Below, piece after piece: positions 36,279-44,476 of a stretch of DNA of 64,000 bases (its first letter is position 1; the number at the start of each line of letters is the position of its first letter). The DNA is taken from NCBI GenBank assembly GCA_016716225.1, contig JADJWT010000001.1:3916501-3980500 (forward strand), written 5' to 3'. A program made the translations under genes and the position numbers. The notes beneath the pieces are model-generated. The model made no database searches and was not told the origin of the DNA. It saw only the letters and a program-made list of their open reading frames with translations. The DNA is from Ignavibacteriota bacterium. GTDB lineage: Bacteria > Bacteroidota > Ignavibacteria > Ignavibacteriales > Melioribacteraceae.

Positions 36279-37620
36279 TTGATTTATTACCACTAAAATT
36301 ATATAAAATTGTTCCTGTAAAGATAAAATAAAACGGTAAAACTGCTGATCCTATTCCAATCCACCAAGATTCTATTTGTGCATAAATATTTGAAGAAAGT
36401 AAGAAGGCAAAAATAAAAATCAAATAAAAATTGTGTAATGAGTGATCAGTAATGAGTGACGAGTGACGAGTAATAAGTGACGCATTACTCTTTACTGATT
36501 TCTGATTACTGGATGCACTATTCTTGATTCTAGCTCCTGACTCCTTTCTCCTTAACCATAAAAGCTTAAATGGATACAATATCACTAGGCTAAATAATCC
36601 CAATCCCACTATTCCGGTTTCTTCTATTATTGCAAGTATGCTTACCGTTTTCTCTCTTCTGTAAATTTCGCCTTCTGATGTTTTATCATAATAACCTAAA
36701 AGAGGATTGTTGTATCTCTCGTCACTTATGCCATAACCTAAACCAAATAAACCGCCATTTAATGCTGAATACCATGAATCACTTATTGTCTGAAATCTTC
36801 GTTCGCCAAAACTATTTTCATGCTTCACCAATGTAATTTGGTCTTTATTAAATAAATTTGATGCTATTACAATAGTAAGAGTTACTATAACTAAAAATAT
36901 AAAACTTAAATAGAGAGTTTTAACGTAACTAAAGTTAAAGATGAAATATATAACCCAAACAATAAATAGAGAAATGATTGCAGCTCGTGAGACACTAAGC
37001 GAGATAAGAATTAAATTAAATATTATGAGAATAGATATTAAAATGTTTTTATTTGGTTTTGAATCTTTTGTATTAAAAAATAAAATTAAAGGTGACGCCG
37101 TAAGAAAAATATATTGTCCAAGTTTGTTTTGGTGGTTTGTAAATCCCATAAAACCAAGCCCATGTCCACCAGACCAAGCATTTTCCGGTACATTAAAAAT
37201 AAGAGAAACAAGGGTTACAAAAACAATCAAAATATTTAGTATCAGAATTGAATTTAGGAAATAATTAATATTTTGTTTTGCAATATATGCTCCAATAAAT
37301 AGCGAACCAGCAGCATTAATTAAAAAGAATACAGATCTTTGCAGAGTAAAAATTGGATATTGAGACCAAATAGCAGTTATTGCTGACCAAATTGAAAATA
37401 TTAAAATAAATAAAAATTGTATTCTTAATTTTTTAAGATCGGCAATTATTTTAATTCCGAAAATAAAGTACATTATCAGTAAAACCGGAGCAATGTAGTA
37501 AAATTTACTTACTGTAGAAATGCCACGTGAAAAAAATGACAATAATAATAAGAAAAAGAAAACAATTGCATATTTACTTTCGCAAAGGAATTTATTTATC
37601 CGGCTATAAATATTAGTCAT
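36271..37620 (-). CDS. O-antigen ligase/polymerase (Wzy_C family) with repeat-encoded insert
   Basis: A 449-residue membrane protein with about twelve hydrophobic segments and the Wzy_C-type central region (IWSAITAIWSQYPIFTLQRS near residue 80, GFTNHQNKLGQYIF near 155, then GLGYGISDERY). Residues about 355-396 (KNSASSNQKSVKSNASLITR then HSSLITDHSL) are an insert that carries a seven-residue repeat and is written by the heptamer array at 36428-36550; it lies in a loop between two membrane helices. It probably joins repeat units or ligates chain to lipid. The MntA gene overlaps its end by 8 bases. Confidence 0.85.
   Translation of the reverse strand: MTNIYSRINKFLCESKYAIVFFFLLLLSFFSRGISTVSKFYYIAPVLLIMYFIFGIKIIADLKKLRIQFLFILIFSIWSAITAIWSQYPIFTLQRSVFFLINAAGSLFIGAYIAKQNINYFLNSILILNILIVFVTLVSLIFNVPENAWSGGHGLGFMGFTNHQNKLGQYIFLTASPLILFFNTKDSKPNKNILISILIIFNLILISLSVSRAAIISLFIVWVIYFIFNFSYVKTLYLSFIFLVIVTLTIVIASNLFNKDQITLVKHENSFGERRFQTISDSWYSALNGGLFGLGYGISDERYNNPLLGYYDKTSEGEIYRREKTVSILAIIEETGIVGLGLFSLVILYPFKLLWLRRKESGARIKNSASSNQKSVKSNASLITRHSSLITDHSLHNFYLIFIFAFLLSSNIYAQIESWWIGIGSAVLPFYFIFTGTILYNFSGNKSNG
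36428..36550. repeat. Heptamer repeat inside the O-antigen ligase gene
   Basis: Plus-strand words TGAGTGA, TCAGTAA, TGAGTGA, CGAGTGA, CGAGTAA, TAAGTGA, then further degenerate 7-mers (TGATTTC, TGATTAC, TGACTCC). Read on the minus strand it gives SLITRHSSLITDHS. It is in frame and adds about 40 residues. Confidence 0.88.
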
Positions 37621-37629
37621 AATATAAAT

Positions 37630-38805
37630 TTACGCGATACTTCTTTTTACAACATTTATCTTAATACTTAAAAGTATAAACAAATAGAAAGTACACACTC
37701 CTATTAACAAAATAAAATCTTGTGAATTTTTTATTCCAAATAAGTAGAAAAGAATTATACAAAATAAAATAAAAATGAGCGGATAGATTTTTGCAATTTT
37801 ATATTGTGCAACATTATTGATATATTTAAAAAGAATTCCATTTAAGGGATATTGAACAATTGTATAAAAAGTATAAATTATTAAGAATATTATTAAAATC
37901 TTTTTCAGCAAAATCAAATCAATTGAATTCGGCAATAAACTTGGTAAAAATTGTACAAAACTATAAGCTGAAATTCCATAAACTAATACTATTATAAACA
38001 GAAGAACGATAGAATTTTTAATTGTATTGCGTTTATTTGTATTTCCAGCAGTATATATTGAATGTTCAATCATGTTTCCTAAGTAAAGCATTGGCGCTGT
38101 AATTCCCCATGCAAAAGTATAAGCATTGGCAACATCAACATTCATATAGTGATTTACAATGTATTTATCGGCAATAAAAGCAAAACCTAAAGCTGCATTA
38201 ACAATAAAGCCCGCGATTCCTAATTTATAGAATTCCGAAAGCTTGCCCTCCCCTCCAGAATCATTAAAATTGTAAGCATAGACAAAGAGCATCCATAAAA
38301 TTCCGGTAAATGGAAAAATTAGAAAGATTTCCAAACGTATAGTAAGAAGAATAAATACTGCTGCTAATAATATTAAACCATAAAATAATTTGAAAAAGAA
38401 ATATCTTTTATAATTCCCTTCAAAAAGTGTTTTAATTAAAAAAATATTAGCAATTATGTAAAAGAACGAATAAATAAATATGGCGAAATAATTTAAGTAA
38501 CTATATTTTTCATCTCCAAACAAATTTAATGCCGCTACCATAAGCAGAGTATTAAATAACACGGCTATAAATAATTTTTTATGCTGGATTTTTATTCTAT
38601 TTATTGCAAATTCAAAACCAAGTTTACCAAAAAGAACAACAATTGCAGCTGAATAGTAAATTTTATTAAAATCGTTATATTGTTCACTTGTCGTTATATA
38701 AGGTATGAACAGAAATACAATTTTACTTATGAAAAATGCACCTCCAATAAAAATTAGTTTATTAGTCTTTCGATAAGCATTCTTGGTAATTTCTTGAATT
38801 GTCAA
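37630..38805 (-). CDS. Polysaccharide flippase-like membrane protein
   Basis: A 391-residue integral membrane protein with roughly ten to twelve hydrophobic helices, starting MTIQEITKNAYRKTNKL and containing FVNAALGFAFIADKYIVNHY near residue 200 and FAWGITAPMLYLGNMIEHSI near 228. Placement next to the O-antigen ligase and the usual aromatic-aspartate pattern (ADKYIV) suit the flippase superfamily, but it is shorter and more divergent than the Wzx at 25520. It lies 9 bases upstream of the ligase gene, so the two are co-transcribed. Confidence 0.7.
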   Translation of the reverse strand: MTIQEITKNAYRKTNKLIFIGGAFFISKIVFLFIPYITTSEQYNDFNKIYYSAAIVVLFGKLGFEFAINRIKIQHKKLFIAVLFNTLLMVAALNLFGDEKYSYLNYFAIFIYSFFYIIANIFLIKTLFEGNYKRYFFFKLFYGLILLAAVFILLTIRLEIFLIFPFTGILWMLFVYAYNFNDSGGEGKLSEFYKLGIAGFIVNAALGFAFIADKYIVNHYMNVDVANAYTFAWGITAPMLYLGNMIEHSIYTAGNTNKRNTIKNSIVLLFIIVLVYGISAYSFVQFLPSLLPNSIDLILLKKILIIFLIIYTFYTIVQYPLNGILFKYINNVAQYKIAKIYPLIFILFCIILFYLFGIKNSQDFILLIGVCTFYLFILLSIKINVVKRSIA

Positions 38806-39083
38806 ATTTTGATAGTAGTAATTAGTAAATAGTGAACAGAAAAAAAGAATTAGGAAACAATAATTAAGAATTAATAATTAAAAAAAATAAAAGAGATAAA
38901 TAGTCAGTAGTCAGTCCCTCAGCTGACGGATAACTTTTTATAATTCATACTTTTTAATTCATAATTCTCTCGACCAAAAAGGTTTGTCTCTGTTTTATCC
39001 ATTTGAATTTTGTTTATTGGGTTTAATTTGTTTTTTGCTGCTTAAGTTTTTAGTGGTTCTCTTTTATTTAATTCTTCCTTTCT
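38806..39083. other. Intergenic region with repeats
   Basis: Holds degenerate heptamers (about 38810-38930, e.g. AGTAATT, AGTAAAT, AGTGAAC and AGTCAGT) and the left copy (38984-39040) of a 57-60 bp direct repeat. No gene is visible. Confidence 0.6.
38984..39040. repeat. Direct repeat around the second MntA-HepT pair (left copy)
   Basis: TGTCTCTGTTTTATCCATTT and the bases that follow match 40235-40291 with only a few differences, in the same orientation. The HEPN and nucleotidyltransferase genes lie between the copies. Confidence 0.85.
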
Positions 39084-39503
39084 TTACACATTACAATAGT
39101 TTTTGATGATTAACAGAAATTTATTAAAATCATCCAATCTATGGTTAACGATTTCGTTAATAACATCAAGCTCAAGAGATAAATATTCATGGCTTAATCG
39201 GTTCCTAAATCCTATCATTTTATTTAATAAAATTCTTTCATCTTCAGATATTATTTTTTTTGTTTCCAGTATATCACCAATATCTGTATAATAATCCCAG
39301 GTACTATTGAAATCAGCAGACACTATATGAGCTAACATATCAAGCAGGTTTTGAATTACTAAGTATAAACCTCTTTCTAAAATCCACAATAGATCTTTAT
39401 CTGCCTTAATTTCTTCCAAGGAAACATGTTTATGCTTTCTGAGATTTTCTAAATCTGAGATATAACTTTGCAAATGTTTTTCAATTATTTCTTGATCAGG
39501 CAT
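39084..39503 (-). CDS. hepT: HepT-like HEPN toxin (DUF86), second copy
   Basis: A 139-residue HEPN protein with R-X4-H-X-Y as FRNRLSHEYLSLE near residue 97. It is distinct from the copy at 35621. Its start overlaps the nucleotidyltransferase gene by 8 bases. The pair stands alone between 57-60 bp direct repeats, as a mobile cassette might. Confidence 0.88.
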   Translation of the reverse strand: MPDQEIIEKHLQSYISDLENLRKHKHVSLEEIKADKDLLWILERGLYLVIQNLLDMLAHIVSADFNSTWDYYTDIGDILETKKIISEDERILLNKMIGFRNRLSHEYLSLELDVINEIVNHRLDDFNKFLLIIKNYCNV

Positions 39504-39921
39504 TAGCTATTCTTCTTTTTAAGTATCTTCTTTTAATTCTTCTAATATTTTCTGAATCGATATAAAGTTTGCGAATATAATTTTCGTAATATATTCGTTT
39601 TGTTTCATCTTTAGAAAAAAGACATATTCCATTGTTTACAATTCTCTGTTGAATTGTGATTTCTGCATTATTCATCACAACAAAATCAATACCCTTCTTG
39701 GTTAGTATGGTAAGGTTACTTATAAATTCACTTTCGTAACCGTAAGGAAATTTCTTAAAATCATTTTTATCGAAATTATCAACCAGATATACAGCAACAT
39801 CAATATCATGATAGAGTTCTTTATTAACAAATGATCCAAAAATATAGGCGATTACAACTTCATCTCTATTTTTGAGATACTCAGTAATCTTATTTTCAAT
39901 TTGTTTTTTATCTAATACCAT
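39496..39921 (-). CDS. mntA: MntA-like nucleotidyltransferase antitoxin, second copy
   Basis: A 141-residue minimal nucleotidyltransferase. The motif reads AYIFGSFVNKELYHDIDVAV near residue 24, so the spacing between GS and D-X-D is eight rather than the usual ten residues. A longer C-terminal tail (IYYENYIRKLYIDSENIRRI) follows the catalytic part. It overlaps the HEPN gene by 8 bases. Predicted to neutralise the HEPN toxin by AMP transfer, as in known MntA-HepT systems. Confidence 0.85.
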   Translation of the reverse strand: MVLDKKQIENKITEYLKNRDEVVIAYIFGSFVNKELYHDIDVAVYLVDNFDKNDFKKFPYGYESEFISNLTILTKKGIDFVVMNNAEITIQQRIVNNGICLFSKDETKRIYYENYIRKLYIDSENIRRIKRRYLKRRIANA

Positions 39922-40234
39922 AAATTATTCTTTTAAATTTGATACTATAACTAATGCAAATTATTGAAAGTTTCAAATAAATAACTTTATTCATATTCAA
40001 AAACTTTTGGTTTAATAATGTAAAAAGCTTGTATTTCAGTTATCAGGTTTCAGCGAACAGCGTTCATTTAAAGAGTTAGCAAATGCAAAAAGAATTTTGG
40101 AAATCTTCTCTGTGTAGTTTTCAGTTGTTTAGGGCATCTCTAAAATCTCAAAATAACAAGCGTTAATTAACAAATAATTCCAAACTTGTTCACCGTTAGG
40201 TTTGTTTTAAAAACAAATTCAAAATAACATCAGT

Positions 40235-40291
40235 TTGGCTCTGTTTTATCCATTTGAATTTTATTTATTGGGTTTAATTTGTTTTTTGCTG
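40235..40291. repeat. Direct repeat around the second MntA-HepT pair (right copy)
   Basis: Matches 38984-39040 (GCTCTGTTTTATCCATTTGA and the following GTTTAATTTGTTTTTTGCTG) in the same orientation. Confidence 0.85.
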
Positions 40292-40589
40292 TTTGTGTTT
40301 TTTATATGCCGCTTGTACCAAATTTTTAATTATCAATCTATGTTTTATACTTTTATTTTGGCTATTTGTCAATGTTTTTAATTCTGACTTCTGCCTAGTT
40401 AATAATTAACCCTATTTTTCTGACAGCTTCGCCAATTGAGTTACATTAAAAAGTATGTCTCATTAAATTTATTAATTACTTATTAATAGTCCAAATATAT
40501 TATTATTTGTATTTTGATACAATTATTTAAACTAAAAATTTTAATAAAAATGTTAAGTTATTAAAAGGAAAGGAGTTAGATTAGAAAAA

Positions 40590-40790
40590 AGTGAAAAGTA
40601 AAAAGTGAAAAGTGAAAACGTTTAGAAGTTGAGACGTGGAAAGGAAGGAAAGGTGAAACTAAAAAAAGTAAAAAGTGAAAGGTGAAAAGTGAAAGCATAA
40701 AGAAATTGAAAATCAGTAGTCAAAAATAAGGGAAAAGGGAAAAGGCAAAAGAGAAAAGCGAAACAAACAAAGTAATTATCTATTCTATAT
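40590..40790. repeat. AAAAGTG-type heptamer repeat
   Basis: GAAAAGT, AAAAAGT, GAAAAGT, GAAAACG and similar words repeat at 7-base spacing with decay, matching those at 5340-5400 and 48647-48693. Confidence 0.8.
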
Positions 40791-40823
40791 TGATTCAAAA
40801 TTTCGGCATACTTCGAAAACTCA

Positions 40824-41024
40824 GCAACTGAATAACAACCGAATCACAACTGAATAACAACCGAATCACAACTGAATAACAACCGAATGACAACTGAATA
40901 ACAACCGAATCACAACTGAATAACCACCGAATGACAATTGAACAACCACCGAATGACAATTGAACAACCACCGAATAACAATTGAATAACAACTGATTGA
41001 CTATTGAACCCCCACCGAATTTCT
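40824..41024. repeat. Tandem repeat, 11-bp units in 22-bp pairs (copy 4)
   Basis: AACTGAATAAC and AACCGAATCAC alternate, giving a 22-base higher-order period, later AATTGAACAAC and CACCGAATGAC. This is the longest and most regular of the four period-11 arrays. There are no unique spacers. Confidence 0.9.
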
Positions 41025-41075
41025 CCTTCCCATCTTCACGATTTAACGTCTTTACGTCTCAACGTTTCATCGTCT

Positions 41076-41846
41076 TCACGCCTTTTCCCACAAAATTGTA
41101 AGTACCGAATTATAGTTGGGCATTGGAATATTCTGCTCCATTAAAAAGAAATCTTTTTTAAAATAATAATCATATTTGAACCATGCATCGGCTAATATCA
41201 CCTCTTCTTTATCCGGCAAATTGTTTCCCTTATAAAATTCGCTAGCGTATGATAAGTTGTTAACCTGTATTCCGCCCTTGATGAACTTAAACGGAAAATA
41301 AGAATTTATTCTGCTCCATTTTATTATCCCGTCTTTGCTGAATACAATTGCAGTTGGAGTTTTTCCTAATTCCGCATATCTCATAGCGGCGGAACTTAAT
41401 GAAGTTTTAAAATATTCTGCAATATTGCTTAACAAATCCGAACTTAATTTTTTACCTTTTGTAAATTCAATAAACCATGGCTCGTGCATAATCAATTCCG
41501 ATGCAAATACATTTGCTGAATATTCAAAATCAATTTCCGCCTTTACATTTATTAAATTCAATGTATTGCAGTTTATATTGCCTTTAATATTCCTTTGGTT
41601 AAGGAAATGACCTAACTCATGCGCAATTACAAAATTTTCATGCCCTTCATCGGCAAAATTATTACCGATTGTTATTATTGCATCTTCATTATCAAATACA
41701 ATATTGGCAAGCGAATTTTTTAATTCCTTTCTTTCCAAAAGTATCCGCTCGCCGCTAAGAATGTTAAGTAAATTCAGTTCCTCCGGTTTTTCTATGCAGT
41801 ATTCACTAATAAGTTTTCTTGCATTTGCTTTAGCTATTACTTCCAT
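41076..41846 (-). CDS. ImmA/IrrE-family metallopeptidase
   Basis: A 256-residue zinc peptidase with the HEXXH motif in VIAHELGHFLNQRN at residues 76-80 and a downstream glutamate-rich helix (FEYSANVFASELIM) that can give the third zinc ligand. ImmA and IrrE cleave repressors to switch on mobile-element or stress genes. The start overlaps the 129-residue gene before it by 17 bases, so the two products are made together. The stop codon lies within a heptamer repeat, which may have replaced the original 3' end. The target is unknown; the neighbour is a candidate. Confidence 0.88.
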   Translation of the reverse strand: MEVIAKANARKLISEYCIEKPEELNLLNILSGERILLERKELKNSLANIVFDNEDAIITIGNNFADEGHENFVIAHELGHFLNQRNIKGNINCNTLNLINVKAEIDFEYSANVFASELIMHEPWFIEFTKGKKLSSDLLSNIAEYFKTSLSSAAMRYAELGKTPTAIVFSKDGIIKWSRINSYFPFKFIKGGIQVNNLSYASEFYKGNNLPDKEEVILADAWFKYDYYFKKDFFLMEQNIPMPNYNSVLTILWEKA

Positions 41847-42219
41847 TTGACTTATGTTTTTTTAGATATTTTATTATTTCAAGTTTTGACTGCTGATCAA
41901 GTAAACTTTCCAAATCTGCATCTTGATTATTATGCTGTTTATTAAATTGAAATTGTATTTTACTTCTTATTCCATCATCAAAATCTTGCAGAAATTCACC
42001 TTTCAAAATTTTATTTAATACTTCCTTCAGATTTGATAAATAGATTTTCCCTTCCTTGATTTTATTTTCTGCTTCAAGCTTTTTTACAAATTTTAATGCT
42101 TCGGTTTTAAGTTTAACCGGATCCTTACCTATATCAAACAAATAGGTATTTACCTCCTCTTCATTCATCTCTTCATCATCAAGATAAAATTCGAGTAAAT
42201 CTCCCTTTTTAGAGACCAT
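41830..42219 (-). CDS. Hypothetical protein in the sigma/ImmA operon
   Basis: A 129-residue charged, helical protein of unrecognised family. It starts MVSKKGDLLEFYLDDEEMNE and contains EALKFVKKLEAENKIKEGKI and a glutamine-rich stretch (KIQFQFNKQHNNQDAD). No membrane segment or DNA-binding motif is evident. It lies between a sigma-like gene and an ImmA-type protease gene with a 17-base overlap with the latter. By position it could be a regulator that the protease removes; this is inference only. Confidence 0.6.
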   Translation of the reverse strand: MVSKKGDLLEFYLDDEEMNEEEVNTYLFDIGKDPVKLKTEALKFVKKLEAENKIKEGKIYLSNLKEVLNKILKGEFLQDFDDGIRSKIQFQFNKQHNNQDADLESLLDQQSKLEIIKYLKKHKSNGSNS

Positions 42220-42253
42220 GGCTCTGCCCTTTATTTTTCTTATTCTTTTTCTG

Positions 42254-42793
42254 CTATTGTAAATGTTTAAGTTTACGTTTTATTCGTTTTAGAATATTAG
42301 TTACTTCAATTACTGTTAGTCCAAGATTCTCCGCAAGCTCGCTTCTTTTTACTGTAATCTGCATTTCAAGAAATACGATTGATGCTTCTTCGTCATCTTT
42401 TAGTATTATTATAGCTTTGTTGATGAAATCTTCTATTTCTGTATCTGTAAAAGGTTCTTTATAGCATTCTCCTGTATAATTATCTAATATGTTTTCGTCA
42501 TAATCCTCCTCTTCATTTATTGTATAATTTGAAATTATATACTCTTTTTTCTTTTTACAATAATTGGAAACTTCACTTTTTGCAGTTTCTTTTATAAAAG
42601 CATTTATATTAATATCCGGTTTATATTTTCTGATTCCACAGGCTGTCTTGGTAATAATCTCATTAATTAACTCTACCGGATCAAGTTGATTTTTCATTCC
42701 CTTTAAATTGAGTAATTTATCCGCATAAACAACCCACTGATTATAATTACCGTTTTCGATATTTTTCTTAATTTCTTCTAAAAATTCATCCAT
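42254..42793 (-). CDS. Sigma-70-like (ECF-type) regulator
   Basis: About 179 residues from the start at 42793 (MDEFLEEIKKN); an ATG at 42814 adds seven. A region-2-like part (DPVELINEIITKTACGIRKY, then AFIKETAKSEVSNYCKKKK) and a C-terminal helix-turn-helix (ITVKRSELAENLGLTVIEV, then TNILKRIKRKLKHL) match sigma factor regions 2 and 4 with an acidic linker between (NEEEDYDEN). It heads the three-gene operon with the 129-residue protein and the ImmA-like protease. Classification as a sigma factor is likely but not certain. Confidence 0.7.
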   Translation of the reverse strand: MDEFLEEIKKNIENGNYNQWVVYADKLLNLKGMKNQLDPVELINEIITKTACGIRKYKPDININAFIKETAKSEVSNYCKKKKEYIISNYTINEEEDYDENILDNYTGECYKEPFTDTEIEDFINKAIIILKDDEEASIVFLEMQITVKRSELAENLGLTVIEVTNILKRIKRKLKHLQ

Positions 42794-43397
42794 TCTTATT
42801 CTCCGATAAGTCATTAATAGACCGGTTCATAATTATTAATACTCCCATACCAAAATAAATTGACAAAAACTTATACATATAATTTAAAAAATATAAATGG
42901 ATTAATCATTCAAATTAAGAGTAATTAATCTTATACGCTTACAATTTATGGTATTTATATGATTTTTACACTAATTGTTTTATTTGGGGAAAGAAAAATT
43001 CAGCAAAGAAGTTATAGTATTTGTATACTCATTTCATATCGGTTTCATATGCATTTAGTACTTATTTCATATGTGTTTCATACTGTTTTTATACTTCATT
43101 CGGCCTTCACACATACTATATGTCCAATACACAGCCGTTTCATCGGTCGGGCGCCTCCTAATAAAATTGGAGACGTAAAATTTTACGTCTCTACAGTAAA
43201 TAAAACATGAATTAAAATTTAATGTACATTAAATAAAGAATTGGAGTCGCATTGAGCTTGCTTAAAAGTAATGAATTTATAATAACAGTCCGCATAAAAC
43301 ATTGATTTTTTAGGGTTTTCGCAGATTTGAAATTTAAATAATTTCTATTGAGCCGGTTAAGCAGCTCTATAAATAAATAATTTAAGGAAAATTTATC
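42794..43397. other. Intergenic region with a long palindrome
   Basis: About 600 bases between divergent genes. Positions 43020-43130 carry loose repeats (TTTCATA and TTCATAT). The palindrome at 43170-43191 is the main feature. The sequence just before the next gene (AATTTAAGGAAAATTTATC) has an AAGGAA ribosome-binding site. Confidence 0.6.
43170..43191. repeat. Perfect 22-bp palindrome (GAGACGTAAAA arms)
   Basis: GAGACGTAAAA is followed at once by its exact complement, extended by TACAG. REP-like palindromes with GAGACGTAAAA arms occur in many cyanobacteria and Bacteroidota and may act as transcript ends or protein-binding sites. Confidence 0.75.
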
Positions 43398-44084
43398 ATG
43401 GCAAAGATTAAAGAAAAAGTAATCGGAAAAATAAGCGGTACAATGGGTGATTTTGTAGGAAGGATAAGAAACGGAAATAATTACTTATCGATGCGCCCAT
43501 CTAATGTAAGAGTAAATAATGATCCTTCTTCAATTGAAAGAAGAGAGAAATTCAGAATGGCTTGCAAATTAGCAAAGGAAATAGTTGGAATTGATGATTT
43601 GAGAAGTATATGGAATGCAAAAAAGGGTTCTTCACTTTCTGCGTATAATTATGCAGTACAAAAGAATTATCCTTTTGTTCAGTCAAACCAATTATCTCAG
43701 ATTGTTATGCTTGCTCCGGAATTCGGATTTCCGATTTCGGCGGAAACATTGACAATAAATAACTCCAGTATTAATGTTGTAATTTCTGCTTTGGGTAATG
43801 CAGCAGATTTTAATTTTGAAGTTGAATCGAAAATAGTTTTATACGGATTCTTATTTTTATCTGCACCAACTAGTAATTTGGTTGAAGATTATTTTTTAAT
43901 TAAAATATTATTTGGTGAGCATGGACTTGTAACTGATGAAGCAATTAATTTTACTTATTCTTTGAACGGTACTCAATCTGCTTTAGCTGCCAACTACAAT
44001 TCAAAGAAACTTTACTTAATTGCAGTTACAAAATCAGATGATAATCAGATTGGTCACTTTTCAAATACTATTTCCGGCGGGTAG
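43398..44084 (+). CDS. DUF6266-like hypothetical protein
   Basis: A 228-residue protein of unknown function. The start KIKEKVIGKISGTMGDFVGR followed by RNGNNYLSMRPSNVRVNN resembles the N-terminal motif of DUF6266 proteins, which are common in Bacteroidota and occur singly. The middle has NAKKGSSLSAYNYAV and the C-terminal half is beta-rich. No signal peptide or membrane segment is evident. It is the only plus-strand gene in the first 53 kb, is preceded by a ribosome-binding site and followed by a hairpin terminator, so it is a single-gene unit. Confidence 0.7.
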   Translation: MAKIKEKVIGKISGTMGDFVGRIRNGNNYLSMRPSNVRVNNDPSSIERREKFRMACKLAKEIVGIDDLRSIWNAKKGSSLSAYNYAVQKNYPFVQSNQLSQIVMLAPEFGFPISAETLTINNSSINVVISALGNAADFNFEVESKIVLYGFLFLSAPTSNLVEDYFLIKILFGEHGLVTDEAINFTYSLNGTQSALAANYNSKKLYLIAVTKSDDNQIGHFSNTISGG

Positions 44085-44094
44085 CTTTAAATAG

Positions 44095-44122
44095 ACAATC
44101 CCGTTAGTTTTAGCGGGATTGT
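44095..44122 (+). terminator. Hairpin terminator after the DUF6266-like gene
   Basis: ACAATCCCG and CGGGATTGT pair perfectly across a 10-base loop, beginning 11 bases after the stop codon. There is only a short T-run (GTTGTT) after the stem, so efficiency is uncertain. Confidence 0.65.
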
Positions 44123-44476
44123 TGTTAAAGGATTTTGCAGTTTTGTTCGGCGATGCCTAACGGCAGTTAAAAATGACAGACCCTTTATTATTTATTTTTT
44201 AGGCTTTGTATATTTTTTAAATCGATAATTCTTAGTTCATAATTTTTTCTTGAGCATTCTGGCTTCTATTTTTTTGAGATTCTTACGTTGGTAAAAAACA
44301 CCTCCTCAGAATGACAGTCCTTTTAGGTTTTGTCTCCTTCTTTAGTTTCTGAACAAAAACTTACTGATTTTCATCAGCACAGGTTTCAGAATGACAAGTA
44401 CTTTTTGTTTTTCAATTTTGCGTTCTTGTAATTTTGTAATCTTGTAATTTTGTAACCCGCCTAAAAGTACTTTAAA
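44123..44476. other. Intergenic region with a period-8 repeat
   Basis: No gene. Near 44425-44455 TTGTAATC and TTGTAATT alternate at 8-base spacing. A sequence related to the 3499 palindrome (GATGCCTAACGGCAG) lies near 44153. The rest is AT-rich. Confidence 0.6.

Larger units (their letters stand above)
39922..41075. other. Long intergenic region dominated by tandem repeats
   Basis: About 1.15 kb without a gene. It contains the right copy of the direct repeat (40235-40291), an AAAAGTG-type heptamer array (40590-40790), the period-11 array (40824-41024) and a short ACGTCTT/TACGTCT heptamer stretch (41032-41085) that runs into the 3' end of the ImmA-like gene. The rest (39922-40230, 40300-40560) is AT-rich and featureless. 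Confidence 0.75.

Noticed and set aside
40795..40992. Open frame of 65 codons on the minus strand
   Set aside because: Its protein is only the period-11 DNA repeat translated (CDSVVIQLSFG repeated), with no independent support.
40824..41024. Possible CRISPR array
   Set aside because: Units are about 11 bases with no unique spacers of regular length and no cas genes nearby. It is a tandem repeat.
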